DNA from: Nocardioides cavernae
GTDB lineage: Bacteria > Actinomycetota > Actinomycetes > Propionibacteriales > Nocardioidaceae
DNA: 64,000 nucleotides
Direction of reading: 5' to 3'
Assembly (NCBI RefSeq): GCF_016907475.1
Contig: NZ_JAFBCA010000001.1
Location: 3,348,001-3,412,000, forward strand
Of this stretch, positions 43,001 to 52,046 are shown one piece after another (the first letter of the stretch is position 1; each line of letters starts with the position of its first letter). A program made the translations under genes and the position numbers. The notes beneath the pieces were generated by a model. The model was not told where the DNA came from. It did not search any database and saw only the letters and a list, made by a program, of their open reading frames with translations.

Positions 43001-45118
43001 GTCCGCGTTGAGCGCCGCCACGAGGCTGTTGGTCGCCTCGTCCGCAGTCTCACCGAGGGTCTTCGAGTTCTCGATCTCGAGCAGGCCGACGACGTCCGCG
43101 TCGAGGGCGTTGATCGCCTTGACGATCTTGGACTGCTGGCGCTCGAAGTCCTGGGGGTCCCAGGCTCCGCGCTGGTCGCACCCGCTGTTGACGGAGTTGC
43201 CGTCGTCGTTGCGGTCGCGGAACGGCGTGCAACCACCGTCACCGACGTTGTCGTCGTCGGCGTCACCGAGCGTGGTGAAGTAGTTGAGCACGTTGAACGA
43301 GGCGACCTTGAGGTCGGCGTCGCCGGTCTCGTTGATCAGCGCCTCGTCCGGAGCGGCCGTCCGGGTGTTCTCGAACGTCGCCGGGGAGCCCGCGTTGCCG
43401 GGGCCGACGACGGTCGTCAGCGGCTGGAAGCGGTAGGTGGGCGCGCTGGGCGAGCCACCCTGGGTGAAGATCACGTCCTCGGTGAACGTCGCCTTGGCGC
43501 CGACCCGGACGGGGTCGGTCGTCGAGACGTAGGGGGGCGTGAGGTTGCCGTTGAGCAGGCAGCCCGTGGGACGCGGGGTGCACGCGGCAGCGTCGCCGGA
43601 CAGCAGGAAGTTGGTCGACGCGCCGTCGTCCAGGACGACCGCGCGTGCCAGGTTGTCGGCCTCGGTCGCGCTGGAGCCGGCCGGCCCGGGGCGCTCGACC
43701 TCGGTGCGCTGGATCAGGGGCTTGGTGCCCTGCGCCAGACCGACCTCGCCGAAGTTGTTGGTCGAGAAGGTGTTGCTGATCGTGAAGTTGCCGGTCGGGC
43801 GGTAGCGCATGCCCTCGAGCGACTCCTTCTCAGCTGCGGCGCGCGGCCAGGAGGCCGTGGTGGTGGTGACGACGGGGGCCGGGGTCTCGGAGAGCACCTG
43901 GATGCCGGCCGGGACGACCTCGATCTGGGTGGCGCCGGCGAACTCGGCGACGGTGCCCGTGACCTCGACGTAGCTGCCCGGAGCAGCCGTGACCGACCCG
44001 GTCGTCTGGCGCACGAAGACCGCGTCCGACGCGGTGTGCGTGGCGAGGTCGATGTTGGCGGCGCCCGTGCCCGGCGTCTGGATGTAGAACCCGAAGAAGC
44101 CGCCGCTCGGGTACGCAGCGGTGACGATGCCCCGGGTGGTGACGGTGGTGCCCACGATCGGCGAGGTGGCGCCGGCGCCCTGGACCTCGTCGATCGCGAT
44201 GGTGCCGGCCGGGTTCACCGTGATCTTGAAGGTCGTGGTGGCCGTCGCGTCAGCGGCGTCCTCGGCCGTGACGGTCACGTTGGACACGCCGGCGGTGGTC
44301 GGGGTGCCCGTGACCTCGCCGGTCGTGCCATCGATCGTCACGCCGGCCGGGAGACCAGTGGCGGACCAGGAGTACGGCGTGGTGCCGCCCGTGGCGGTAA
44401 CGGTGAACGGGGTGATGGGCTGCCCGACGATGGCGCTCTTGTTTGCGACAGTGCCGACGGCGGGGCCGTTGCCCACGGCTCCTGCGGTCGGCGACGGCGC
44501 GGCCAGCGAGAAGTCCGCGGAGTTGTTGTCGGAGTCGGTGCCCGCAGCGCTGCGGTTGAGCGAGGACGTCGTGGTCGCCGTTCCCGCCGGAGCGGTCTCG
44601 AACGTCGTGGAGCCGGCAGCACCCACCATGTCGAGGATGCCGGCGGTAGTCCCCGCCGTTCCTGCCACGTCCCCGGAGACGGCGAGGGAGGTCGAGCTGG
44701 TCTGCAGCAGGACCTGGCCGCCCGCGCCCGCCATCGCGAACGCAGGCGATGCCACCTGGTTCGGGGGCGGGAGCGCGGCACCGCCCGCGCCCGTGGCCGA
44801 CATCTGGACGAGCCAGGTGCCGTTGGCAGGCACGGAACCCGCCAGGGCGAAGGGAACTGCGCCGGGCGAACCGCTGGCGGAGCGGTACGCGATGTACTTG
44901 CCGCTCAGGTCGATCGGGGAACCGGTGGGGTTCTTCAGCTCCACGAAGTCCGCGTTGTAGACGGCGCCGTTGTTGCCGCCGGCACCGTAGACCTCATTGA
45001 TGACGAGGCCAGTGCCTCCGGGATTCGCGGACGCTGCTATCGGGGTGAGTCCGGCCGCCAAGATGGCCAGACCTGCTCCTGCCGCGATACGACGCGGCGA
45101 GGGGAGCGGTGCGCGCAT
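40037..45118 (-). CDS. Giant secreted ExeM/NucH-type nuclease fused to 5'-nucleotidase
   Basis: 1693 residues. Order: signal peptide (1-31), lamin-tail domain (GLVINEVYGAGGNNGAVYNA), an Ig-like putative domain, OB-like NucH domain (IDEVQGAGATSPIVG), endonuclease/exonuclease/phosphatase domain from FNVLNYF (Asn 609) through GGDFNSY (Asp 840) to SSDHDPVVLGL, a calcineurin-like phosphatase (IGTNDYHGRLA, AGDLVGATTFE, GNHEFD with His 1022, ISGHTHLAY), and a 5'-nucleotidase C-terminal domain (LRADMLGTG, SDGFEYTYDP). A TTPP linker and a C-terminal Ig-like domain follow. It should cut DNA and then dephosphorylate the nucleotides outside the cell. Confidence 0.93.
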   Translation of the reverse strand: MRAPLPSPRRIAAGAGLAILAAGLTPIAASANPGGTGLVINEVYGAGGNNGAVYNADFVELKNPTGSPIDLSGKYIAYRSASGSPGAVPFALAGSVPANGTWLVQMSATGAGGAALPPPNQVASPAFAMAGAGGQVLLQTSSTSLAVSGDVAGTAGTTAGILDMVGAAGSTTFETAPAGTATTTSSLNRSAAGTDSDNNSADFSLAAPSPTAGAVGNGPAVGTVANKSAIVGQPITPFTVTATGGTTPYSWSATGLPAGVTIDGTTGEVTGTPTTAGVSNVTVTAEDAADATATTTFKITVNPAGTIAIDEVQGAGATSPIVGTTVTTRGIVTAAYPSGGFFGFYIQTPGTGAANIDLATHTASDAVFVRQTTGSVTAAPGSYVEVTGTVAEFAGATQIEVVPAGIQVLSETPAPVVTTTTASWPRAAAEKESLEGMRYRPTGNFTISNTFSTNNFGEVGLAQGTKPLIQRTEVERPGPAGSSATEADNLARAVVLDDGASTNFLLSGDAAACTPRPTGCLLNGNLTPPYVSTTDPVRVGAKATFTEDVIFTQGGSPSAPTYRFQPLTTVVGPGNAGSPATFENTRTAAPDEALINETGDADLKVASFNVLNYFTTLGDADDDNVGDGGCTPFRDRNDDGNSVNSGCDQRGAWDPQDFERQQSKIVKAINALDADVVGLLEIENSKTLGETADEATNSLVAALNADAGAGTWAANPSSSELPASGMDVITNAIIYKPASVDRVGESRALGTLSDAGEAFDNAREPLGQVFEAKSGGDPFLFVINHFKSKGSAGPNPGDGDSGDGQGASNGSRVLQATALRDWVAGLQTETGVESVVLGGDFNSYAMEDPLKVLYDAKYTNVEQHFGNGEYSYSFSGLSGSLDHILVNDEALERSTGTDIWNINSGESLALEYSRWNYHGTDFHAEGPYRSSDHDPVVLGLKKDDPITKVQIIGTNDYHGRLAAGPRLAAAVKAARKANPDTVFAAAGDLVGATTFESFIQHDKPTIDVMNEAGLEVSAVGNHEFDAGYDDLVDRIMAPYDATTNPEGGAEWQYLGANVKFKDDGSDALEGTWIRDFGDVQVGFVGAVTEDLPSLVGGDGIADIEVTDIVGATNAAAEDLKDEGADVVVLLVHEGATTTSLASATNPSSAFGKIVNGVNADVDAIISGHTHLAYNHSVPVPAWATEGRAVTERPVVSAGQYGENLNKLVFTVDNATGEVQAKTQEIVTTAQFPATGDAATQAIVTAANSQAAVLGAQPLGKIEAGFSRAKFVGGAENRGGESTLGNKVAEVQRWATDAEIAFMNPGGLRADMLGTGTDYPRTLTYKNAADVQPFANTLVTMDLTGASIKKVLEQQWQRNANGTIPARPFLKLGLSDGFEYTYDPTRPEGDRITGMRLDGVELVATGTYKVAANAFLASGTGDNFFAFAEATNKRDSGKVDLQAMVDYMAEFAPDADPLEVDYAQRAVGVSGVADEYAVGDSVVMNLSSLAMTGAGDLQDAKVEVSFDGTSVGEFAVDNTANPAGDGNSNDEAGKAAVTFAVPALEAGGTYDVVITGATTGTSIAVPVQVRVETTPPTTPPTTPPTTPPTTPPTTPTPEPEKVEPKLKVVDAKGQVGEKVRFKVKVKAGDETATGWIKVRRKGSDKVWRFKVKNGVAIVKLPAFNRAGTKKLVVRYLGDDAVKRDKTVVKLKIKR
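40341..40406. repeat. 12-bp tandem repeat encoding the Thr-Thr-Pro-Pro linker
   Basis: About five and a half units of GTGGTCGGCGGC inside the nuclease/nucleotidase gene; on the coding strand they give ETTPPTTPPTTPPTTPPTTP. Slippage could change its length between strains. Confidence 0.85.
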
Positions 45119-45224
45119 GGGTGCTCCGAGTCTTCAGGGTTGATGTGACCGACGCATCTTCACCCATGGATCTCGGATTCGGGCCCAGAGCCGCGAACCT
45201 TTTCCTTCGATTGTTGCCAAAAGT

Positions 45225-45250
45225 TCACATCGCTCTTCGTCGCGATGTGA
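45225..45250 (-). terminator. Terminator downstream of pgsA
   Basis: Perfect 9-bp arms TCACATCGC / GCGATGTGA with an 8-nt loop, starting 9 nt after the pgsA stop. Minus-strand flank after the stem reads ACTTTTGG, a short U tract. It separates the ftsK-rodZ-rimO-pgsA group from the nuclease gene. Confidence 0.7.
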
Positions 45251-45258
45251 CCTACGTC

Positions 45259-45876
45259 TCAGACGCGGGAGGCCCTTTGCCTGCGGACGTCGCGGAAGAA
45301 CTCGTAGCCGGACCACATCGTCATCGCGACCGCGGCGGCCAGCATGATCTGGGCAAGGTAGAAGAGCCCCTCACCGAGCAGACCGGGCCAGAAGTCGAAG
45401 GCCCCTCCGTGCGCGTCGCCGTGGGGCAACGGCATGATCAGGCCGGCGAGCGCGACCCCCTGCAGGACGGTCTTGACCTTGCCACTCTGCGCGGCGGCGA
45501 TGACGACGTCCTTCAGGATCGACAGCCGAAGCAGCGTCACGCTCCACTCGCGCAGCAGCACGATGATCGTCACCCACCACCAGATGTCGCCGACGATCGA
45601 GAGGCCGATGAACGCCATGCCCGTGATCGCCTTGTCGGCGATCGGGTCGGCGATCTTGCCGAAGTCGGTGATCAGGTTGTGCTTGCGCGCCAGGTCGCCG
45701 TCGATCTTGTCGGTGATCATCGCGACCGCGAACAGCCCGAAGGCGATCCAGCGCCACGTGGGGTCGTTGCCGCCGTCGTACAGCAGCGCCCAGCCGAAGA
45801 ACGGCACCATGACGATGCGCAGCGTGGTCAGCACGTTGGCGATGTTGAAGTTGGAGACCTGGTGGTCAGTGCTCAT
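45259..45876 (-). CDS. pgsA: CDP-diacylglycerol-glycerol-3-phosphate 3-phosphatidyltransferase
   Basis: 205 residues, about five membrane spans. The CDP-alcohol phosphotransferase motif D-x2-DG-x2-AR-x8-G-x3-D-x3-D is complete: [17 protein letters not shown], then GKIADPIAD (Asp 56, Asp 59, Gly 60, Ala-Arg 63-64, Asp 77, Asp 81). It makes phosphatidylglycerol phosphate. The ATG overlaps the rimO stop by 4 bp (ATGA), so both are coupled. Confidence 0.95.
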   Translation of the reverse strand: MSTDHQVSNFNIANVLTTLRIVMVPFFGWALLYDGGNDPTWRWIAFGLFAVAMITDKIDGDLARKHNLITDFGKIADPIADKAITGMAFIGLSIVGDIWWWVTIIVLLREWSVTLLRLSILKDVVIAAAQSGKVKTVLQGVALAGLIMPLPHGDAHGGAFDFWPGLLGEGLFYLAQIMLAAAVAMTMWSGYEFFRDVRRQRASRV

Positions 45877-47366
45877 GCCGGGACTCCGTCCGTGCGTGCG
45901 ATCAGGTCAACCCCGTCGGTGCCCGTGACGGTGGCCGTCACCAGGTCGCCGACGAGCGCGCGACCGGCGCCAGTCAACATCGTCGTACCGTCGACCTCCG
46001 GTCCCTGGTGGGCCGCCCGGCCCTCCACGACGTCGTCGTCGACGGACTCGACCAGCACGACCACCTGCTCGCCGATGCGCTCCTCGGCGCGCTGCGCGTT
46101 GAGCTCCTCGACGAGGGTGGTGACGTGCTCGGTGCGGGCGCGGATCTCGTCTTCGTCGAGCTTGAGGTCGTCGGCGAAGCCGGCAGCCTCGGTGCCGTCC
46201 TCGTCGGAGTAGCCGAAGACGCCCGTGACGTCCATCCGTGCCGCGACCAGGAAGTCGCACAGGGTCTGCAGCTCGTCCTCGGTCTCACCGGGGAAGCCGA
46301 CGATGACGTTGGACCGTACGCCGGCCAGCGGGGCAAGCGAGCGGATCTGCTCGAGCAGGCCGAGGAAGCTGTCGGGGTCGCCGAACCGGCGCATCCTTCG
46401 CAGCGCCGCAGCGCTGGCGTGCTGGAAGGAAAGGTCGAAGTAGGGCACCACGCCGGGCGTCGAGGCGATCGCCTCGATGAGGCCGGGACGCGTCTCGGCG
46501 GGCTGCAGGTAGGACACACGCACCCGCTCGATGCCGTCGATGCCGCTCAGCTCGGGCAGCAGCGTCTCCAGCAGCCGGAGGTCGCCGAGGTCCTTGCCGT
46601 AGGACGTGGAGTTCTCGCTGACGAGGAAGAGCTCCTTGACACCCTGCGTGGCCAGCCACTGGCCCTCCTGCAGGACGTCGCTGGGACGGCGGCTCACGAA
46701 CGAGCCGCGGAAGCTCGGGATGGCACAGAAGGAGCAGCGCCGGTCGCAGCCGCTGGCCAGCTTGAGCGGAGCCATCGGGCCGGCGTCGAGGCGACGGCGT
46801 ACGGCGCGCGGGCCCGTCGCGGGCGCACCCGCACCGATCTCGGCAACGTCACCGACCTCGGGCCGGTCCTGGTGCCCCGGCACGGAGATCCCGGAGGCGT
46901 CGCGCTCGACCGGCGAGATCGGCAGCAGCCGTCGGCGGTCTGACGGCGTGTGCGGGTGGTGGGTCTCCCCGCCGACGATCGCCCGCAGCTTCGAGGCGAT
47001 GTCGGGGTAGTCGTCGAAGCCGAGGACCGCGTCGGCCTCGGGAAGCGACTCGGCGAGGTCCTTGCCGTACCTCTCGGCCAGGCAGCCCACCGCGACGACG
47101 GCCTGGGCGCGGCCGCCGTGACCGGCGGACGCCTTGAGGTCGGCCGCCTCGAGCAGCGTGTCGACCGAGTCCTTCTTCGCGGCCTCGACGAAACCGCAGG
47201 TGTTGACCACCACGGTATCGGCGTCCTCCGCGTCGTCGACCAGCACGAAGCCGCCGGCCTCGAGCCGTCCGGCCAGCTCCTCGGAGTCGACCTCGTTGCG
47301 GGCGCACCCGAGGGTGACCACAGCAACGTTCAGCGGAGTCGGGGGAAGCTCTGTATCAATCGTCAT
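45873..47366 (-). CDS. rimO: Ribosomal protein S12 methylthiotransferase
   Basis: 497 residues. Three parts: N-terminal UPF0004 domain with Cys in [34 protein letters not shown] and [15 protein letters not shown]; radical-SAM domain with CxxxCxxC as [19 protein letters not shown]-terminal TRAM domain ([15 protein letters not shown]). It adds a methylthio group to Asp of S12. An actinobacterial insert of about 60 residues lies between the first two domains. ATG 47366 was chosen since the longer reading begins with disordered sequence. Confidence 0.95.
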   Translation of the reverse strand: MTIDTELPPTPLNVAVVTLGCARNEVDSEELAGRLEAGGFVLVDDAEDADTVVVNTCGFVEAAKKDSVDTLLEAADLKASAGHGGRAQAVVAVGCLAERYGKDLAESLPEADAVLGFDDYPDIASKLRAIVGGETHHPHTPSDRRRLLPISPVERDASGISVPGHQDRPEVGDVAEIGAGAPATGPRAVRRRLDAGPMAPLKLASGCDRRCSFCAIPSFRGSFVSRRPSDVLQEGQWLATQGVKELFLVSENSTSYGKDLGDLRLLETLLPELSGIDGIERVRVSYLQPAETRPGLIEAIASTPGVVPYFDLSFQHASAAALRRMRRFGDPDSFLGLLEQIRSLAPLAGVRSNVIVGFPGETEDELQTLCDFLVAARMDVTGVFGYSDEDGTEAAGFADDLKLDEDEIRARTEHVTTLVEELNAQRAEERIGEQVVVLVESVDDDVVEGRAAHQGPEVDGTTMLTGAGRALVGDLVTATVTGTDGVDLIARTDGVPA

Positions 47367-47467
47367 CGCACCGTGAGTATGCCCGTTCCGGCCCCGCCGA
47401 CCGCCATCCCCGGCGCCAGTGATCGCCGGCTGACCGGGGATCGCTGAAGAACGGGCCGGCGAGCGCA

Positions 47468-49183
47468 TCAGTCGGTGACGAAGGTGCCCTGACCGGCGAC
47501 GCCGGACTCGCCGACCGGGCGGGCGTCGCCGCCGGCCAGCGAGACGGTGACGGCACCGTCGGAGGACATCACGCGCACCGGGGGCGAGGCCTTGAGCTCG
47601 CGGGTCTGGCCCACGGCGAGGTTGCCCTTGAAGACCTGCTCCCCCGCGCCGTCCCGTACGACGACCTGGGCGCCGCCCGACGCCGCGCTGACGACGACCG
47701 CGACCGGCTCAGCCAGCGGGGCCGTGCCGGCGCCCTGCGGACCGCCAGAGCCGTTGAGGACAGGCGTGGCGCCGCGCAGCTCGGGCGGGGTGTCCATGAC
47801 CAGCCGGGCGATCGACCAGGCGAGCACGAGGGCCATGACGACGGCGACGAGCACCGACCAGTTGGGGCCGCCGCGCGTGCCGCGGATGGAGCCGTGGGCG
47901 CCCGTGGCGAGCTCCGCCTCGAAGACGCGGCGCGGGTTGATGGGCGCGCGGGCGTAGCGCTCGTCGTACGACGCCAGCAGCGGCGCGACGTCGATGCCGA
48001 GGACGCGGGCGAGCGTGCGCAGGTGTCCGCGGGCGTAGAAGTCGCCACCGCAGGGCTCGAAGTCGTCGACCTCGACGGCCTCGATCACATGCGGACGGAT
48101 GCGGGTGCGGTCGGCCAGCTGGTCGACGGTCAGGCCGAGGCGGGTGCGGGCCGCGGCGAGCTCAGGGCCGATGACCGGGTCCTCTGCAGGCTCGACCTCG
48201 AAGTCGTCGAGCACCAGCGGCTCCACCGGCTCCCCCGGCCGGGCAATCGCGCGGACGCGGTCGCCCCAGGACTGGGTCTCCTCCACGAGGCTGACCCGAC
48301 CGGGGCGGCGCAGCTCACGACCCTCCGGCTCGTCCTCGTCGACGACGACGTCGCGCCGCACCTCGGAGCGCCGGGCTGCGCCGGTCTCGCGGAGCGCGGC
48401 CGGCGTCGGGCTGGCGACGACGACTGGCACGCCGACCTCGGGCGCCGAGGACGCAGATGCCTCGGTGACCTCGGTGACCTCGGTGACCTCGGTGTCCTCG
48501 GTGACCTCGGTGGCCTCGGGCGCCTGGGTCTCGTCGACGGGCTCTGCGGCCTCGACGGTCTCGGAGTCCTCGACCTCGGCGGCGGCCGGCTCGAGGACGA
48601 CGATCTGGCTGGCGTCGCGCGCGACGCGGCCGAGGGCCTCGGTCAGGTCGCCGTCCGCGCCGATGACGCGCGTCGAGAGCCCGAGCGGGACGGCGAACGG
48701 GGCGCCGTGCAACAGGCGGGAGATGCTGGTGTGGCGCTTGCCTGCGCCGGTGAGCTCGGCCTCGATCAGCTCGAGGTTGTGGGGGACGACGACCAGGCGG
48801 CCGTCGCGCAGCAGGCCCTGCCGCGGCGTGTGCTCCACGTGGTGCACCGCCGTCCACGGCAGCCCCCGCCAGGTGCGGCCGAGGCGGATCCGGATGCCCT
48901 GCGCGTCGGCGACGAGCAGCGGGGTGCGGGCGTCGACGAGGCCGACGAGCCAGTAGGCGCCCAGGAGCCCCATCGCGACCACGAAGGCCCAGTCGAGCAC
49001 CGACCCGGTCTGGGTGGCGCGACCGAGGTAGGCGATGGCGACCGCGGAGGCGGTCAGCCCGACCCCGGCGGCGACGGCCGCGCTGCGGCGTACCTCCACC
49101 GCGTCGGGAGCGACGGCGAGCGACTCGTGCTCCCCGGTCTCGGTCCAGCTGGTGTCGTCCTCGTGCACTGCTGCGGCGCCCAT
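47468..49183 (-). CDS. RodZ-like HTH protein with an extra N-terminal membrane/PH-like domain
   Basis: 571 residues. N-terminus: two membrane spans (about 35-85) followed by a beta-rich domain ([36 protein letters not shown]) of the PH-like membrane type. Then a long acidic linker with [10 protein letters not shown] repeats. RodZ part: HTH ([20 protein letters not shown]), [20 protein letters not shown], a span near 445-465, and a C-terminal DUF4115-like domain. RodZ links cell-shape proteins to the membrane. Its order with ftsK, rimO and pgsA supports that. Gene overlaps ftsK stop by one base. Confidence 0.85.
   Translation of the reverse strand: MGAAAVHEDDTSWTETGEHESLAVAPDAVEVRRSAAVAAGVGLTASAVAIAYLGRATQTGSVLDWAFVVAMGLLGAYWLVGLVDARTPLLVADAQGIRIRLGRTWRGLPWTAVHHVEHTPRQGLLRDGRLVVVPHNLELIEAELTGAGKRHTSISRLLHGAPFAVPLGLSTRVIGADGDLTEALGRVARDASQIVVLEPAAAEVEDSETVEAAEPVDETQAPEATEVTEDTEVTEVTEVTEASASSAPEVGVPVVVASPTPAALRETGAARRSEVRRDVVVDEDEPEGRELRRPGRVSLVEETQSWGDRVRAIARPGEPVEPLVLDDFEVEPAEDPVIGPELAAARTRLGLTVDQLADRTRIRPHVIEAVEVDDFEPCGGDFYARGHLRTLARVLGIDVAPLLASYDERYARAPINPRRVFEAELATGAHGSIRGTRGGPNWSVLVAVVMALVLAWSIARLVMDTPPELRGATPVLNGSGGPQGAGTAPLAEPVAVVVSAASGGAQVVVRDGAGEQVFKGNLAVGQTRELKASPPVRVMSSDGAVTVSLAGGDARPVGESGVAGQGTFVTD
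48461..48519. repeat. 9-bp tandem repeat in the rodZ-like linker
   Basis: Units of GACCTCGGT, about six, encode Thr-Glu-Val repeats of the acidic linker. Probably length-variable. Confidence 0.8.
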
Positions 49184-51861
49184 CAGGCTCCTCCCTCCAA
49201 CGTGGCGATCACGGAATCGAGCTCGTCCGGCTTGACCAGGACGTCGCGGGCCTTGGAGCCCTCACTGGGTCCGACGACCCCGCGGCTCTCGAGGATGTCC
49301 ATCAGCCGGCCCGCCTTGGCGAATCCGACGCGCAGCTTGCGCTGGAGCATCGAGGTCGAGCCGAACTGCGTGGAGACGATCAGCTCGATGGCCTGCACCA
49401 CGAGCTCCATGTCGTCGCCGATGTCGTCGTCGAGCTCGCGCTTGGACTCCTTCGGCGCCGTTACCTCTTCGATGTAGGTCGGCTCGAGCTGGTCCTTGCA
49501 GTGCTTGACGACCTGGTGGATCTCCGCCTCGGTGACCCACGCGCCCTGGACGCGCACGGGCTTGGACGCGCCCATCGGCAGGAAGAGACCGTCACCCTGG
49601 CCGACCAGCTTCTCCGCGCCCGGTTGGTCGAGGATGACGCGGCTGTCGCCGAGCGAGCTCGTCGCGAACGCGAGCCTCGACGGCACGTTGGCCTTGATCA
49701 GGCCGGTCACCACGTCGACCGAGGGCCGCTGCGTGGCGAGCACCAGGTGGATGCCAGCCGCGCGGGCCAGCTGGGTGATGCGGACGACCGAGTCCTCGAC
49801 GTCGCGCGGCGAGACCATCATCAGGTCGGCCAGCTCGTCGACGATGACGAGGAGGTAGGGGTACGGCGTCAGCGTGCGCTCGCTGCCCGCGGGAACCTCG
49901 ACCTTGCCGGCCCGCACCGCCTTGTTGAAGTCGTCGATGTGACGGAAGCCGAAGTTGGCCAGGTCGTCGTAGCGCATGTCCATCTCACGCACGACCCAGG
50001 CCAGCGCCTCGGCGGCCTTCTTGGGGTTGGTGATGATCGGGGTGATCAGGTGCGGCACGCCCTCGTAGGCGTTGAGCTCCACCCGCTTCGGGTCGACCAT
50101 GATCATCCGCACCTCGTCGGGCGTGGACCGCATCAGGATCGAGGTGATCAGCGAGTTGATGAAGCTCGACTTTCCGGAGCCGGTCGCACCGGCGACCAGC
50201 AGGTGCGGCATCTTCGCCATGTTGGCCACGACGAAACCGCCCTCGACGTCCTTGCCGAGCCCGGCCACCATCGGGTGGTGGTCCGAGCGTGCGGTGGTGG
50301 ACCGGAGCACGTCGCCGAGGGAGACGATCTCCTTGTCGATGTTGGGGATCTCGATGCCGATCGCCGACTTGCCGGGGATCGGGCTGAGGATCCGGACGTC
50401 GGCGGACGCGACGGCGTAGGCGATGTTCTTCGACAGCGCCGTGACCTTCTCGACCTTCACCGCCGGGCCGAGCTCGACCTCGTAGCGGGTGACCGTCGGG
50501 CCACGGGTGTAGCCGGTGACGGTGGCGTCGATGCTGAACTCGTCCATCACCTGCATCAGCCGCTCGACGACCGCGTCGCTGGCCTTCGAGCGTGCCTTGT
50601 GCGGCGAGCCGGGCTTGAGCGAGGAGTTGTCGGGCAGCGAGTAGGTGATGTCGCCGGACAGCGCGAGCTGCTCCACGCGGGCCGGTAGCGGCGTGTGCGG
50701 CGGCGGTTCGACGGGTCCGGTGTCGTCCTTGCCGCCGCCCACTGCGGTGGGGGCCACGGCCGGGGTGACCGCGGTGGGGGCGTCGGCCGAGGAGTCACCG
50801 GAGTCGATCGGGTCGGCGAACAGGTCGATCCCGTAGTCCTCCTGAGGCTCTGCCCCCTCGTCGGCCCCAGCCTTCTTCCTGCGACGCTTGCGCAGCTCGC
50901 GGTCACTGAGGACCGGGCTGTCGTAGGCGGGATCGCCCATCTCGGGGTCGATGTCGTCGTCCAGCATCGAGCGGCGGCGCGTGCGCACCGGCTTGGTGGG
51001 GTCGTCGTCCTCCGCCTCGCGGGCCGGGGTGCGGCCCAGAGCCTTGTCGCGCAGCTCGGCGAGCCGGACCGGGACCTGGTAGACGGGCGTCGCGGTGATG
51101 ATGAGGACGCCGAAGACCGCCAGCAACGTCAGCAGCGGCACGACGACGTACGTCGTCTGCATGAGGTCAAGCAGCAGGCTCGAGGTGACGTAGCCGACGG
51201 CGCCGCCGGCCTCCTGGAGGTTGGTGGCGTCGCCGAGCACCGGCTGCGGGTTGCCGTTGGCGATGTGCACGATGCCGAGCAGCCCGAGCGTGAAGGCGGC
51301 CCACCCGATCACCTGTCGCCCGGCGGGACCGTTGCGCTCGGGGTCGCGCAGGGTGCGCCAGCCGGCGTAGACCAGGAACAGCGGCACGAACCAGCCGACC
51401 TTGCCGACCGCGCCCGACGTCACGGATCGGGCGAAGTCCATCACCCCACCCGGCAGCTGCCACCACACGGCGGCCGCGACGACCATGGCGAGGCCGAAGA
51501 GGAACAGGCCGACGCCGTCACGGCGGTGCTCGGGGTCCAGGTCGCGGGCGGACCGCCCGATCGACCGCGCGACCGCGCCGACGGCGTGGGCCATGCCGAG
51601 CCACACGGCTGCGACACCTCGCCCCAGCACGCCGAAGCTGCGCGCGACCGGACCGGGGCCGCTCCTGACGGCACGGGGCGCCGGGCGTGAGCCCGAACGG
51701 CGTGCGGACGCGCTGGAGCCGCTCCGGCCCTTCGCTGAGGAGCGAGGGGCGGGGCGCTTGCTGGTACTCCGTGATCGGGTGCTCGAACCCTTGGTGGTGC
51801 GCTTGGATCCAGACGTGCTCGAGCTCCGCGACCCCGGCGGGGAAGACGTACGGGTCGCCAT
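49183..51861 (-). CDS. ftsK: FtsK/SpoIIIE DNA translocase
   Basis: 892 residues: a Ser/Arg-rich tail (1-70), four or five membrane spans (about 75-325), a linker, and the motor. Walker A is VAGATGSGKSSFIN (about 555-565), Walker B LLVIVDELADLMMVS, then the LATQRPSVDVVTGLIKANVP segment. The C-terminal winged-helix gamma domain (QAIELIVSTQFGSTSMLQRK, AGRLMDILESRGVVGP) reads KOPS-type sites. It pumps chromosome ends through the septum. ATG 51861 has TAGGGT exactly 6 nt upstream. The rodZ start overlaps its stop. Confidence 0.95.
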   Translation of the reverse strand: MATRTSSPPGSRSSSTSGSKRTTKGSSTRSRSTSKRPAPRSSAKGRSGSSASARRSGSRPAPRAVRSGPGPVARSFGVLGRGVAAVWLGMAHAVGAVARSIGRSARDLDPEHRRDGVGLFLFGLAMVVAAAVWWQLPGGVMDFARSVTSGAVGKVGWFVPLFLVYAGWRTLRDPERNGPAGRQVIGWAAFTLGLLGIVHIANGNPQPVLGDATNLQEAGGAVGYVTSSLLLDLMQTTYVVVPLLTLLAVFGVLIITATPVYQVPVRLAELRDKALGRTPAREAEDDDPTKPVRTRRRSMLDDDIDPEMGDPAYDSPVLSDRELRKRRRKKAGADEGAEPQEDYGIDLFADPIDSGDSSADAPTAVTPAVAPTAVGGGKDDTGPVEPPPHTPLPARVEQLALSGDITYSLPDNSSLKPGSPHKARSKASDAVVERLMQVMDEFSIDATVTGYTRGPTVTRYEVELGPAVKVEKVTALSKNIAYAVASADVRILSPIPGKSAIGIEIPNIDKEIVSLGDVLRSTTARSDHHPMVAGLGKDVEGGFVVANMAKMPHLLVAGATGSGKSSFINSLITSILMRSTPDEVRMIMVDPKRVELNAYEGVPHLITPIITNPKKAAEALAWVVREMDMRYDDLANFGFRHIDDFNKAVRAGKVEVPAGSERTLTPYPYLLVIVDELADLMMVSPRDVEDSVVRITQLARAAGIHLVLATQRPSVDVVTGLIKANVPSRLAFATSSLGDSRVILDQPGAEKLVGQGDGLFLPMGASKPVRVQGAWVTEAEIHQVVKHCKDQLEPTYIEEVTAPKESKRELDDDIGDDMELVVQAIELIVSTQFGSTSMLQRKLRVGFAKAGRLMDILESRGVVGPSEGSKARDVLVKPDELDSVIATLEGGA

Positions 51862-51867
51862 GGTCCG

Positions 51868-51873
51868 ACCCTA
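51868..51873 (-). promoter_or_regulatory. Candidate -10 box of leaderless ftsK transcript
   Basis: TAGGGT on the minus strand, exactly 6 nt before the ATG; no Shine-Dalgarno. Confidence 0.45.
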
Positions 51874-52046
51874 CGGCCACGTCACACCCGTCACACGGAC
51901 CACACGAGTGCGTGTCGTGCGAGCGCACCCCTTGGGGGGCGGATTGTCCACCCTCCCTTCCCAATTGTCGGACGTCCTACTTATGGTGAGCCGCGTCACT
52001 CGGGCGACTTGGGTTCCGGGTGCGTCTCGGAATCGGAGGAAACAGA

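Noticed and set aside
42764..45148. A 794-codon plus-strand frame opposite the nuclease/nucleotidase gene
   Set aside because: Gly/Arg/Val/Asp-rich shadow with no ribosome site; the minus frame carries all known motifs.
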